Below, one piece after another: positions 45,699 through 53,700 of a DNA stretch of 64,000 nucleotides. Every line of letters begins with the position of its first letter. The first letter of the stretch is position 1. Source of the DNA: Alistipes sp. CAG:514 (lineage in GTDB: Bacteria; Bacteroidota; Bacteroidia; Bacteroidales; UBA932); NCBI GenBank assembly GCA_000431015.1, contig HF986015.1, forward strand, positions 4,271-68,270, read 5' to 3'. A program made the position numbers and the translations under genes. The notes below the pieces were generated by a model that did not search any database, was not told the origin of the DNA, and was given only the letters and a program-made list of their open reading frames with translations.

Positions 45699-46970
45699 TC
45701 AGTCAATGCAGTCGAAGCCTGTGTAAGGACGGAGAACCTCAGGGATGACGATCTTGTCTTCCTTCTGGTTGTCCTCAAGCAGGGCGGCGACCACGCGAGG
45801 GAGAGCGAGCGAGCTTCCGTTCAGGGTGTGGCAGAGCTGCATCCTGCCTTCCGCGTCACGGTAACGCAGGTGCAGACGGTTCGCCTGATAGGTCTCGAAG
45901 TTGGAGACTGACGAGATCTCAAGCCAGCGTCCCTGGGCGGCTGACCAAAGTTCGAAATCGTAGGTGATAGCTGATGTGAAACTCAGATCACCACCGCACA
46001 GACGGAGGATCCTGTACTTCAGACCGAGCTTGTTGACGATGCCCTCAACATGGGCAACCATCTCATCCAGAGCGGCGTAAGAGTTCTCCGGCTTCTCGAT
46101 GCGCACGATCTCGACCTTGTCGAACTGATGCAGACGGTTCAGACCCCTCACGTCCTTGCCGTAAGAACCGGCCTCACGACGGAAGCACGGAGTGTAGGCG
46201 GTCATCTTCTGCGGGAAGTCGTTGTTACCAAGGATGACATCTCTGAATATGTTGGTGACAGGAACCTCGGCTGTAGGGATGAGATAGAAGTCATCAAGAC
46301 CTACATAGTACATCTGGGCCTCCTTGTCAGGCAGCTGGCCGGTACCGAAACCGGAAGCGGCGTTGACCATGATCGGCGGCTCGACCTCCTTGTAGCCTGC
46401 GGCGGTGTTGATGTCAAGGAAGAAGTTGATGAGAGCCCTCTGGAGTTTCGCGCCCTTGCCCTTATAGACAGGAAAACCGGCTCCGGTGAGCTTCACTCCA
46501 AGGTCGAAATCTATGATGTCATATTTCTTGGCAAGCTCCCAGTGAGGGAGAGCGTGTTCAGGAAGGTTGACCTCAGGGCCGCCCATCTTCACAACCTGAT
46601 TGTCCTCGGCTCCTTTTCCGGGAATCACGAGGTCGCAAGGCATGTTAGGCAACAGAACCAGCTGAGCCTCAAGCTCCTTGTTGTTCTCGTCAGCCTTGGC
46701 GAGAAGTTCGGAGGACTTGGCCTTAAGCTCGGCCACCTCTTTCTTCACCTCTTCCGCCTCAGCCCTTTTGCCTTCCTTCATCAGCCCGCCGATCTTGTTG
46801 GCAAGCTGTTTCTGCTGAGCCACAAGAGCATCACTCTCTGTCTGGAGAGACCTTCTGTTGGTGTCCAGGTCGAGGACTTTTTCCACGATGGCCCTCGCAT
46901 CGAAATTCTTTACTGCCAGCTTCTCGATCACGTGCTGCGGATCGTCACGAAGCGTTTTGAGTGTAAGCAT
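45699..46970 (-). CDS. serS: Seryl-tRNA synthetase
   Basis: Charges tRNA-Ser. The 423-residue class II synthetase has an N-terminal coiled-coil arm (about 28-100) and a catalytic core with TAEVPVTN, motif 2 (CFRREAGSYGKDVRGLNRLH) and motif 3 (NGSSLALPRVVAALLEDNQ). Normal length and ATG start at 46970. Confidence 0.95.
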   Translation of the reverse strand: MLTLKTLRDDPQHVIEKLAVKNFDARAIVEKVLDLDTNRRSLQTESDALVAQQKQLANKIGGLMKEGKRAEAEEVKKEVAELKAKSSELLAKADENNKELEAQLVLLPNMPCDLVIPGKGAEDNQVVKMGGPEVNLPEHALPHWELAKKYDIIDFDLGVKLTGAGFPVYKGKGAKLQRALINFFLDINTAAGYKEVEPPIMVNAASGFGTGQLPDKEAQMYYVGLDDFYLIPTAEVPVTNIFRDVILGNNDFPQKMTAYTPCFRREAGSYGKDVRGLNRLHQFDKVEIVRIEKPENSYAALDEMVAHVEGIVNKLGLKYRILRLCGGDLSFTSAITYDFELWSAAQGRWLEISSVSNFETYQANRLHLRYRDAEGRMQLCHTLNGSSLALPRVVAALLEDNQKEDKIVIPEVLRPYTGFDCID

Positions 46971-47084
46971 AATATTGCGAATAGTTTAATTACAATTAAA
47001 ATGGAAGTCCCCGCTTGCCGCCGGGAATGTTCCCCGACACATTTCCAGACAAGCAAGCCTGAAACGGGTTCCTTCAAAACAAAA

Positions 47085-47119
47085 AGAGGACAGGCACGAT
47101 AACTCGAAGCCAGCCCTCT
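47085..47119 (-). terminator. Probable terminator of rplU-rpmA
   Basis: On the minus strand AGAGG...GGC pairs with GCC...CCTCT in an imperfect stem followed by TTTTTGTTTT (47076-47084). It is 25 bp past the rpmA stop. Confidence 0.5.
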
Positions 47120-47143
47120 TTCTTTCTATGAATCCTCCGAGTC

Positions 47144-47404
47144 TTAGTTCTCAAAAGGGATAACCGAGACGTAGGATTTGTCCTCTCTCTTCCTTGTGAA
47201 CTTCACGGTTCCGTCAACGAGAGCGTAAAGAGTGTGATCCTTGCCCATTCCGACGTTCTTGTCAGGATTGTGCACAGTACCTCTCTGCCTTACAATGATG
47301 TTGCCGGCCTTTACGACCTCACCGCCGAATTTCTTGAGTCCAAGCCTTTTGGAATGAGACTCACGACCGTTCTTTGAACTTGATTGTCCTTTCTTGTGTG
47401 CCAT
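47144..47404 (-). CDS. rpmA: 50S ribosomal protein L27
   Basis: An 86-residue bL27, starting MAHKKGQSSSKNGRESHSKRLG with the GNIIVRQRGT block. The N-terminal tail reaches the peptidyl transferase centre. It follows rplU after 20 bp, the usual pair. There is no N-terminal cleavage extension of the Firmicutes type. Confidence 0.97.
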   Translation of the reverse strand: MAHKKGQSSSKNGRESHSKRLGLKKFGGEVVKAGNIIVRQRGTVHNPDKNVGMGKDHTLYALVDGTVKFTRKREDKSYVSVIPFEN

Positions 47405-47424
47405 AACCTTTAACTCTTTAGAAA

Positions 47425-47736
47425 TTAAGCGATTGCATCGATACGGATCTTGGAAAGCCTCTGGCGGTGGCCATTGAGTTTCTGGAATCCTTTACGACGG
47501 ATCTTCTTGAACACGAGCACCTTGTCAGCCTTTACCCCATCATCGAGAACGGTGGCCTTGACAACTGCGCCCTTTACATAAGGATTACCGAGCTTGATCT
47601 GCCCTTCGGAGTCAACGAGCAGCACCTTGTCGAACTCGACTGAAGAATCCTTGGCCGCCGCGAGACGGTTAACAAAGATCTCTTTTCCAGCCTCAACCTT
47701 GAACTGCTGTCCTGCAATGTCAACAATTGCGTACAT
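47425..47736 (-). CDS. rplU: 50S ribosomal protein L21
   Basis: A 103-residue bL21 from the ATG at 47736 (MYAIVDIAGQQFKVEAGKEI); the frame extends to 47769 but the family start and length fix the shorter form. The C-terminal KRKGF-type motif appears as FKKIRRKGFQKLNGHRQRLS. A canonical promoter (47822-47852) and an 80 nt leader with hairpins lie upstream. Confidence 0.96.
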   Translation of the reverse strand: MYAIVDIAGQQFKVEAGKEIFVNRLAAAKDSSVEFDKVLLVDSEGQIKLGNPYVKGAVVKATVLDDGVKADKVLVFKKIRRKGFQKLNGHRQRLSKIRIDAIA

Positions 47737-47821
47737 AAAAAACAAAACTTTATTAAGTTTCAGCCGCAAGCGCCCGTAACCTCACGGGACTTCTGGAGCT
47801 CCACGGCCATCAAACAGACTG

Positions 47822-47852
47822 CAAATTTACGCAAAATCCATTAATCCGCAAA
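47822..47852 (-). promoter_or_regulatory. Canonical Bacteroidetes promoter of rplU-rpmA
   Basis: On the minus strand TTTG (47849-47852), a 19 bp spacer and TAAATTTG (47822-47829) match the -33/-7 consensus fully. Confidence 0.8.
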
Positions 47853-47895
47853 AATATTTATCAGTGAGTGCAATCGGGCCGAAATCGGGCAAAAT

Positions 47896-48049
47896 GTCGC
47901 CCAAGGGCGCAGGGCGGCACTCTGAGGCGACGAACAGGGGCGAGAACGTCGCCCAAAGACGCAGGGTAGCACTCTGAGGCAACGAACAGGGGCGAAAACG
48001 TCGCCCAAGGGTGCCGCCCTCTCCGCAGGTGACGACTGTGGCCGAAAGC
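47896..48049. repeat. Three imperfect 52 bp tandem repeats
   Basis: Units start at 47896, 47948 and 48000, each with GTCGCCCAA(G/A)G. Units 1 and 2 are nearly identical (GGCACTCTGAGGCGACGAAC versus AGCACTCTGAGGCAACGAAC); unit 3 keeps the start and end but diverges in the middle. Units abut with no unique spacers, so this is not a CRISPR array. Confidence 0.88.
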
Positions 48050-48112
48050 ATCGCCTATGAGGCGTGCCGGATGCGCCACTGACTCTGGTGAAAATATGCC
48101 TTCTTGAAAAAC

Positions 48113-48826
48113 CTACTGTCCGAGCATCCGGCGGAAGGTCTCCATGCCTTTGGTGGCGACTTGGCGGATCTGGGTGATGCGAGGGTCGGCGATGGCCACA
48201 TCCTCGGGGTCGATCAGGTAGATCGGAATGCCGTTCGGAGCATAGCGGTAAAGGCCGGCGGCGGGGTAGACATTCAAAGATGTGCCGACGATCAACATTA
48301 TGTCGGCGGCGGAGACGATGTCGATAGCCTTCTCGATGTTCGGGACGGCCTCCCCGAAGAAAACGATGTGCGGACGCAGCTGGCTGCCGTTCGGAGCCTT
48401 GTCCCCCAGATGAACCTCATCGTAACCGATGTCAATCACCTCTTTTTCTGAATATGACCGGTCATATTCACCGTCCTCGGGCCGAACCTTCGTCGCCTCG
48501 CCGTGGAGGTGCAGGACCTTCGTGCTGCCGGCCCTTTCGTGCAGATTGTCAACGTTCTGGGTGATGACCGTCACTGAATATTCCTTCTCCAGATCAGCGA
48601 TGGCGTAATGCGCGGCGTTCGGTTTCACCTCGCTGAGCCTCTTGCGCAAACCGTTGTAGAAATTCAGGACCAGTTCCCGGTTGCGGTACCAGCCCTGGAT
48701 TGAAGCGACCTCTTCGGGATCATATTCACCCCACAGGCCGTTGTTGCCCCTGAATGTGCTGAGTCCGCTCTCGGCGCTCACTCCGGCGCCCGTCAGAACG
48801 GCGATTTTCTTTTTCGCTGAGTTCAT
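48113..48826 (-). CDS. cobB: Sir2-family NAD-dependent protein deacylase
   Basis: A 237-residue sirtuin. NAD-binding GAGVSAESGLSTFRG (13-27), TQNVDNLHERAG, the catalytic histidine in VLHLHGE, and VGTSLNVYPAAGL are intact. The Cys4 zinc ribbon is missing: no CxxC pair lies between HGE and RPHIVFFGE, which is common in Bacteroidales sirtuins. The acyl-pocket segment reads FYNGLRKRL; the Tyr is kept but the Arg three residues on, used by desuccinylases, is Leu, so the acyl preference is uncertain. 53 bp after the ATPase gene. Confidence 0.88.
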   Translation of the reverse strand: MNSAKKKIAVLTGAGVSAESGLSTFRGNNGLWGEYDPEEVASIQGWYRNRELVLNFYNGLRKRLSEVKPNAAHYAIADLEKEYSVTVITQNVDNLHERAGSTKVLHLHGEATKVRPEDGEYDRSYSEKEVIDIGYDEVHLGDKAPNGSQLRPHIVFFGEAVPNIEKAIDIVSAADIMLIVGTSLNVYPAAGLYRYAPNGIPIYLIDPEDVAIADPRITQIRQVATKGMETFRRMLGQ

Positions 48827-48879
48827 ATATTCATCCTCCTTTGAAAGGTTGCGCGCGGCCGCGACCGCATATTCGTAAA

Positions 48880-50037
48880 TTATTGATTCTTTTTGAAATA
48901 GTAGTTCCTGAGCCAGTACTCGAACAAGGGGTCGAGAATCACCGGTTTCGCATCCTCGCCGACAAAAGTCAGAATCTCCTTCTTCATCAGAGCATCCTTC
49001 AGGCGGCGCACATTGGCGGACGAGTTGAGGGAATATTTCCGGATCACCTCAGCCGTGCTGAACTTCGAATAGCCGTCGATGATCGCCTTCAGCAGGCTCA
49101 CCTGGAAGGTGGTGAGGTCGTTCATCATCGAGATGAAGCGGCCTCTGTTTATCGCCATCACGGTCGCAAGGGCCTCCAGCAGGACAGGCTCCATTATGTA
49201 GCCTTTGGACAGCGAGTCGCAGACAGAGGTGAAGTGATTGATGTAGAAAAGATTGCACTTGAAAAGGCGGCACGCTCCGCTGATCAGGTCCCTGTCGATG
49301 ACCTTACCGCTGGCGAGGAATCCCTTGATGATGTGCTCTACAATCTCCCTCTCATCCACCCTGCTCAGTTTCAAGCGGGTAGCCCTGCGGTAGAAGAAAT
49401 GCCTCTTTATGAATATGTCCTCCATCGCATTGACCTGCGAGCCTATGAATATATAGGAGAAGATTCTCAGGCCTTCAGCCTTGGCCTCGTCCATCACTTC
49501 CTCCATCAGTTTGAAGATCCGCTCGCCGTCATCGGCCAGATCCAGATTCTGGAACTCGTCGATGATCATAAACGTTTTCTCTCCACTCTCGGCCGCAAGG
49601 ACGTAAGGCAGTCTGAGGACGGACTTGAGATCCTTGTCGTCCAGATCCCAGTTCGTGGAGAGGATCATGTCCCTATCCGAGAACGCTTTGCGGTCAAAGA
49701 CCCAATGCGTGCCTTCCATATAGGCAGTGACTATCTTTTCATACTCGTCGGGGGTGGATGCCACCAGCCTTATGACAGCGGCTCCCAGCCTCTTTACAAA
49801 AGACTCGCCTTCCCTGATGTCCAACGCTGTCATCTCCCCCACCGTGAACCTATCCCCGTTCACTTTCATCTTGGTGAAAACCTGATGGACAAGAGATTTC
49901 TTTCCTGCGCCGAACGGTTCCCAGACGACCACATTCTCACTCTGTGTCAAAAGGTTACCAAGGATGGCGCAATCTTCCTTACGGCCAATGAAATGCTGGC
50001 CGGTAACGTATCTATTGTACAAAAACGGGCTATCCAT
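48880..50037 (-). CDS. Bacteroidales P-loop ATPase with C-terminal winged helix
   Basis: A 385-residue member of the abundant Bacteroidales ATPase group that begins (M)xxPFxYxxxVTGxxFxxR. Here it is MDSPFLYNRYVTGQHFIGRK. The Walker A loop EPFGAGKKSLV has Lys where GK[S/T] is expected. Walker B is clear, TFMIIDEFQNLDLAD. The last ~90 residues look like a winged helix (YSKFSTAEVIRKYSLNSSAN). The role of the family is unknown; STAND-like signalling or mobile-element linkage are guesses. Divergent from rpsU. Confidence 0.82.
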   Translation of the reverse strand: MDSPFLYNRYVTGQHFIGRKEDCAILGNLLTQSENVVVWEPFGAGKKSLVHQVFTKMKVNGDRFTVGEMTALDIREGESFVKRLGAAVIRLVASTPDEYEKIVTAYMEGTHWVFDRKAFSDRDMILSTNWDLDDKDLKSVLRLPYVLAAESGEKTFMIIDEFQNLDLADDGERIFKLMEEVMDEAKAEGLRIFSYIFIGSQVNAMEDIFIKRHFFYRRATRLKLSRVDEREIVEHIIKGFLASGKVIDRDLISGACRLFKCNLFYINHFTSVCDSLSKGYIMEPVLLEALATVMAINRGRFISMMNDLTTFQVSLLKAIIDGYSKFSTAEVIRKYSLNSSANVRRLKDALMKKEILTFVGEDAKPVILDPLFEYWLRNYYFKKNQ

Positions 50038-50054
50038 CGAAATAACATTTTTGT

Positions 50055-50087
50055 TTTGACAAAATTAACATTTTTTTCCTATCTTTG
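50055..50087 (+). promoter_or_regulatory. Promoter of rpsU
   Basis: TTTG (50055-50058) and TATCTTTG (50080-50087), spacer 21 bp. Transcript of about 85 nt leader, including the small hairpin CGCT-TTAGAG-AGCG, before the rpsU start. Confidence 0.7.
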
Positions 50088-50157
50088 CACCCGCTTTAGA
50101 GAGCGCTTGGAAATTTTATGACGGAAAATGTCTTGATATTCCCAAGTTTAGAGAAAA

Positions 50158-50167
50158 AAAGGAGGTG
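50158..50167 (+). promoter_or_regulatory. Full-length Shine-Dalgarno sequence of rpsU
   Basis: AAAGGAGGTG is complementary to the bacterial 16S 3' end over 10 nt and lies 11 nt before the ATG at 50179. Other genes in the window lack such sites. In Bacteroidetes the 16S tail is masked partly by protein S21, so this site is suited to autoregulation by S21. Confidence 0.85.
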
Positions 50168-50178
50168 GTAACAGCATT

Positions 50179-50373
50179 ATGATCATAGTTCCTATCAAGG
50201 AAGGCGAGAACATCGAAAGGGCTCTGAAGAAATTCAAGAGAAAATTCGAGAAGACCGGTGCCATCCGTGAGCTTCGCGCCCGCAAGAACTTCGAGAAGCC
50301 TTCTGTAAAGAGAAGAGCCGCGAAGATGAAGGCCATCTACGTTCAGCACCTCCAGCTGCTCGACGAGCAGTAA
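50179..50373 (+). CDS. rpsU: 30S ribosomal protein S21
   Basis: A 64-residue bS21: MIIVPIKEGENIERALKKFK followed by a basic helical tail (RAAKMKAIYVQHLQL). Sits at the 16S 3' end on the 30S platform. Own promoter (50055), unusual strong ribosome-binding site (50158) and terminator (50398). Confidence 0.95.
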   Translation: MIIVPIKEGENIERALKKFKRKFEKTGAIRELRARKNFEKPSVKRRAAKMKAIYVQHLQLLDEQ

Positions 50374-50397
50374 TCAAGACTGACACAGACAATCATG

Positions 50398-50425
50398 ACC
50401 GGATCGCGCCCAGCGGTCCGGTTTT
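50398..50425 (+). terminator. Rho-independent terminator of rpsU
   Basis: ACCGGATCGC pairs with GCGGTCCGGT over 10 bp (one U-G pair) around GCCCA, then TTTT. 25 bp past the rpsU stop. Confidence 0.8.
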
Positions 50426-50431
50426 CGTATT

Positions 50432-50593
50432 TAGTAACGTGAAAAAATAACCTGCTTCAGATTAGGAGAAGATTTTCGAGGATAGATCTATTTTCGAAGA
50501 AGGAGCGTGCCGGTGGCACATGACTGATGAGAAAACAGATATAGACCGAAAAGATTCCTTAAGATGAGGCAGGTTATTTTTTGAAGGTTACTT
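50432..50593. repeat. Noncoding element with terminal inverted repeats, copy 2
   Basis: AGTAAC...AAAAAATAACCTGC at the left and GCAGGTTATTTTTT...GTTACT at the right form the terminal inverted repeats. The interior matches the reverse complement of 35804-35964 at nearly every position except the central hairpin, which is GTGCC-GGT-GGCAC (50507-50519) here and GTGTAC-TGGAC-GTACAC there. It begins 6 bp after the rpsU terminator. Confidence 0.88.
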
Positions 50594-50624
50594 AGTAATC
50601 CTAAATCATTAATTTGTAAAGTTT

Positions 50625-50745
50625 TGGCTGCGTTTTCGAAGATAGATTTCTTTTTGAAGAAGGAGTGTGCCGATGGCACATGGCCGATGAGAAAAAACCG
50701 CCAGACCGAAAAGACAATCAAAGATTACCAACTAATTTATTAACG
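50625..50745. repeat. Divergent third copy of the hairpin element
   Basis: Shares with copy 2 the internal blocks TTTTCGA...GATAGAT, GAAGAAGGAG, the hairpin GTGCC-GAT-GGCAC (50667-50679), CGATGAGAAAA and AGACCGAAAAGA. The AACCTGC terminal repeats are absent; the right flank instead reads GACAATCAAAGATTACCAA, whose reverse complement also occurs at 14472-14490 beside the GH106 gene end. Confidence 0.75.
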
Positions 50746-50783
50746 CTTACTTATCAGCAGTACTGAATCCGGCTAATTATAGC

Positions 50784-50791
50784 TATATTTG
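50784..50791 (+). promoter_or_regulatory. -7 box TATATTTG for the AsmA-like gene, 6 nt from the ATG
   Basis: TATATTTG ends 6 nt before the ATG at 50798. Transcription would start at or next to the start codon, so the mRNA would be leaderless or nearly so, unless a downstream start is used. Confidence 0.5.
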
Positions 50792-50797
50792 TAGATT

Positions 50798-53700
50798 ATG
50801 GGAAAGGATGTCGTCAAAAAAGGGGCGCGGCGCTGGCTCCGCCCGGCACTCTGGACAATCTTCGGCGTATGGGCGGTGATCATCATCGTCCTGCAGATCG
50901 CGTTGAACTCCAAGGTACTGACGAGAGTCGTCAACGATGTGGCCAAGGAATATGTCGACGGGGATGTCACGTTCACCGGCATCAAGGCTTCCATGTTCAA
51001 GAGCTTCCCTAACCTCAACGTCACTATCGACAACTTCTCCATCACCTACCCCCACGACAGGTTCGCCGCGTTCGACTCACTGGACGTTCCGGGAGGCTAC
51101 CTCCTGAAATCAGGGCGCGGAGAGGGAGCCGACACCCTGGCACATTTCAGAAAGTTCTCCGTCTCGGTCAACTACCTTGCCGCTGCGACAGGCAGGCTCA
51201 GGATCCGCCACGCCATTCTTGATCATCCAAGAATATTCGCCCACCAGTACGACTCCACCACGGCGAACTGGAACATGTTCGGCGACGGTTCCGTGAAAGA
51301 GGATGGCGACACCATCGCCTCCACGCTGCCACCGGTCTCGGTGGGCAAGGTCAGCCTCGGAGGACGGCCATTCATAGTCTACACGAATCCCTCCGACACC
51401 ATATTCGGATGCATATTCCTAAAGCAGCTCACCGCGAAGGGGCATTATGACGCGAAGAGGAACAAGATCGAGGGGGTGAGCCTTGAGATGGACTCGCTGT
51501 TCGTGGCGGGGCGGCTTCCTGCGGACACGGTAGCCCTTGGGGTAGAGCGGCTCGGGATCAAGGAACGCGCCGGCCACTTCGATGTCAACCTCTCTTCGAG
51601 GCTGTTCCTCGGCATGGAATCATCCGGCAGGATGTCGATTCCGGTCGAGATCGAAGGCAACATATTCCCGGAACTTGGGAAAAAGTGCGTGACGGTCGGG
51701 AATATGACCGCGCGGGTAGCCACCGTCGGGCTTTCGGCCAACGGGAAGGCGGACTTCTCAGGTAAGGATATTCACATCAAGGGATCTGTGGCGACGGAAA
51801 ACGCCTCCATCAATGAGATAGCCGGGCATTTCGGAGACAACTTCCCTATTCTTAAGAAGTTGCGCACCGATGCAACGCTCTCCGTCAATGCATTCTGCGA
51901 CGGCAGTTATGACAAGAGTACCGGCAGCCTCCCTCCTCTTTCGGTGAGGATCCAGGTTCCGGATTCCAGGATCGGCTGGGAGGGCATTTCCGGCGACGGA
52001 CGTTTCGACCTTGACATCACGGCCACGAGCCAAGACGGAAAACTCACCGCCGAGGTGCCGGATTTCTGCTTCAGCGTCAACGGGATGAAGGTGATGATGA
52101 GCGGGACAGCCGACGACCTTCTTGGCGCGGATCCGAAGTTCGACATCAGCAGCGACATCCACATCGTCCTGGACTCGCTGGCCTGCTACCTTCCTGACAG
52201 CCTCGGGGTTTCTGTCCACGGCGACCTTGAGGGGATAATCGAAGGTGACTTCCGCCTGTCCCAACTGGATGCGTTCAATTTCTCCGAGATCGGGCTTGAG
52301 GGGCTTCTGGAGAGCAACGGCATCCGGATCAGCATTCCGAAAGACACCCTGTTCGCCTACTTAGGCCACACGGACATCAGCCTAGGAGCCTTCAACCACG
52401 AGGATGACCACGACGGACACGGCGGTAGCGGCCACAGGCACTCGGGACTTTCCGTGGCGATCGACAGCATGCTGACTGAATATGGCGCCTCGACGTTCAT
52501 ACGGGGTACCGGTCTGACTCTTTCGGCACACAACACCAAGGAGAGGATGTCCGCTGATCCGAAGCGCCACCCGATCCACGGCCATCTTGACATCGCTTCC
52601 ATCGGAATGATGGACATAGACTCCTGTTTCGTAGGAGCCATCGGCTCTGTCAACACATTCAAACTGAGCCTTAAGCAGACAGGAACGCATAGCGTGCCGT
52701 TCATCAGCCTGTCCAGCAGGAACAAGAATATAACTCTCCGCGAAGGAGTCACCAGGTTCTCCGGACAGGATGCGAGGCTGTCGGTCGAGGCGCATCCGAA
52801 CTCCGCGGAGAGACAGCTTCGCAGGAAACACCTGCTGGACTCCCTGCAAAGGATCTACCCTGGAGTGAAACGCGACTCCCTGCTCAGGAAAGTGTTCGGG
52901 AAATATGCGTCCGGAACCACCTTGCCGGACTATCTTTCCGAAAAGGATTTCGAGAAGAGCGACATCAGGATCCAACTTGGTGAATCCTTTGCGAACTACA
53001 TCAGAGACTGGGACATCACAGGGAACATCGACCTCGCCGAAGGTCTTGTCATCACCCCGTACTATCCACTCGACAACAGGATAACAGGATTCAGCGGGAA
53101 GTTCTCCAACAACACGATCGACCTCAACAGACTATCGTTCAAATCCGGGGTGTCGGACATCTCCGCCACCGGCCATCTTACCGGTCTCAAGAGGTTTCTT
53201 GTCTCCGGCAAGGGCAGGCTCAACCTGGATCTGGGCATAACCTCCGACGAGATCGACATGAACGAGATCCTCATCGCGCTCAACGCCGGAAAGAAATTCA
53301 CGCCTATAGGCCACAACGCGGCTCTCTCCGGAGTTGATGACAACGCCTACCTCAACACCGTCAAAGAGATGACAGCCGCGGACACGACCGCCTCCACCTC
53401 TCTGGTCGTGCTGCCGTCCAACCTCAACGCCAAGATCTCATTGAGCGCCAACAAGATAAGATACTCAAACCTGGAGACATCCTGGGTGGCCTCGGACATC
53501 GTGATGAAAGAGCGCTGCCTCCAGGCGACGAACACCCTCGCGACGACGAACATGGGCGACGTGTACCTCGAAGGTTTCTATTCGACCCGCACCAAGAAAG
53601 ACCTCAAGGCCGGCTTCGACCTCACCTTGTCCGGCATCACAGCCGAGAAGGTTATCCAGCTGTTCCCGGCAGTGGACAGCATCGTGCCTATGCTCAAGGC

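Larger units (their letters stand above)
47737..48112. other. rplU leader and 52 bp tandem-repeat region
   Basis: From the rplU start outward: a leader with the hairpin CCCGT-GAGGTT-ACGGG (minus strand, near 47785-47800) and a GGAGCTCC palindrome, then the rplU promoter (47822-47852), then GC-rich tandem repeats (47896-48049) up to the sirtuin stop. No convincing coding sequence is present. Confidence 0.7.
50374..50797. other. Noncoding repeat region between rpsU and the AsmA-like gene
   Basis: Holds, in order, the rpsU terminator (50398-50425), copy 2 of the 160 bp inverted-repeat element (50432-50593), a divergent partial copy (50625-50745) and the -7 box of the AsmA-like gene (50784-50791). 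No ORF in it looks real. Confidence 0.8.

Noticed and set aside
47896..48049. CRISPR array
   Set aside because: The 52 bp units abut without unique spacers, there are only three, and no cas genes are in the window.
50525..50555. CTGATGAG...CGAAA in the repeat element resembles the hammerhead ribozyme core
   Set aside because: The stretch between the two motifs cannot form stem II in any of the three copies, and copy 3 has CCGATGAG instead of CTGATGAG. The match is most likely chance.
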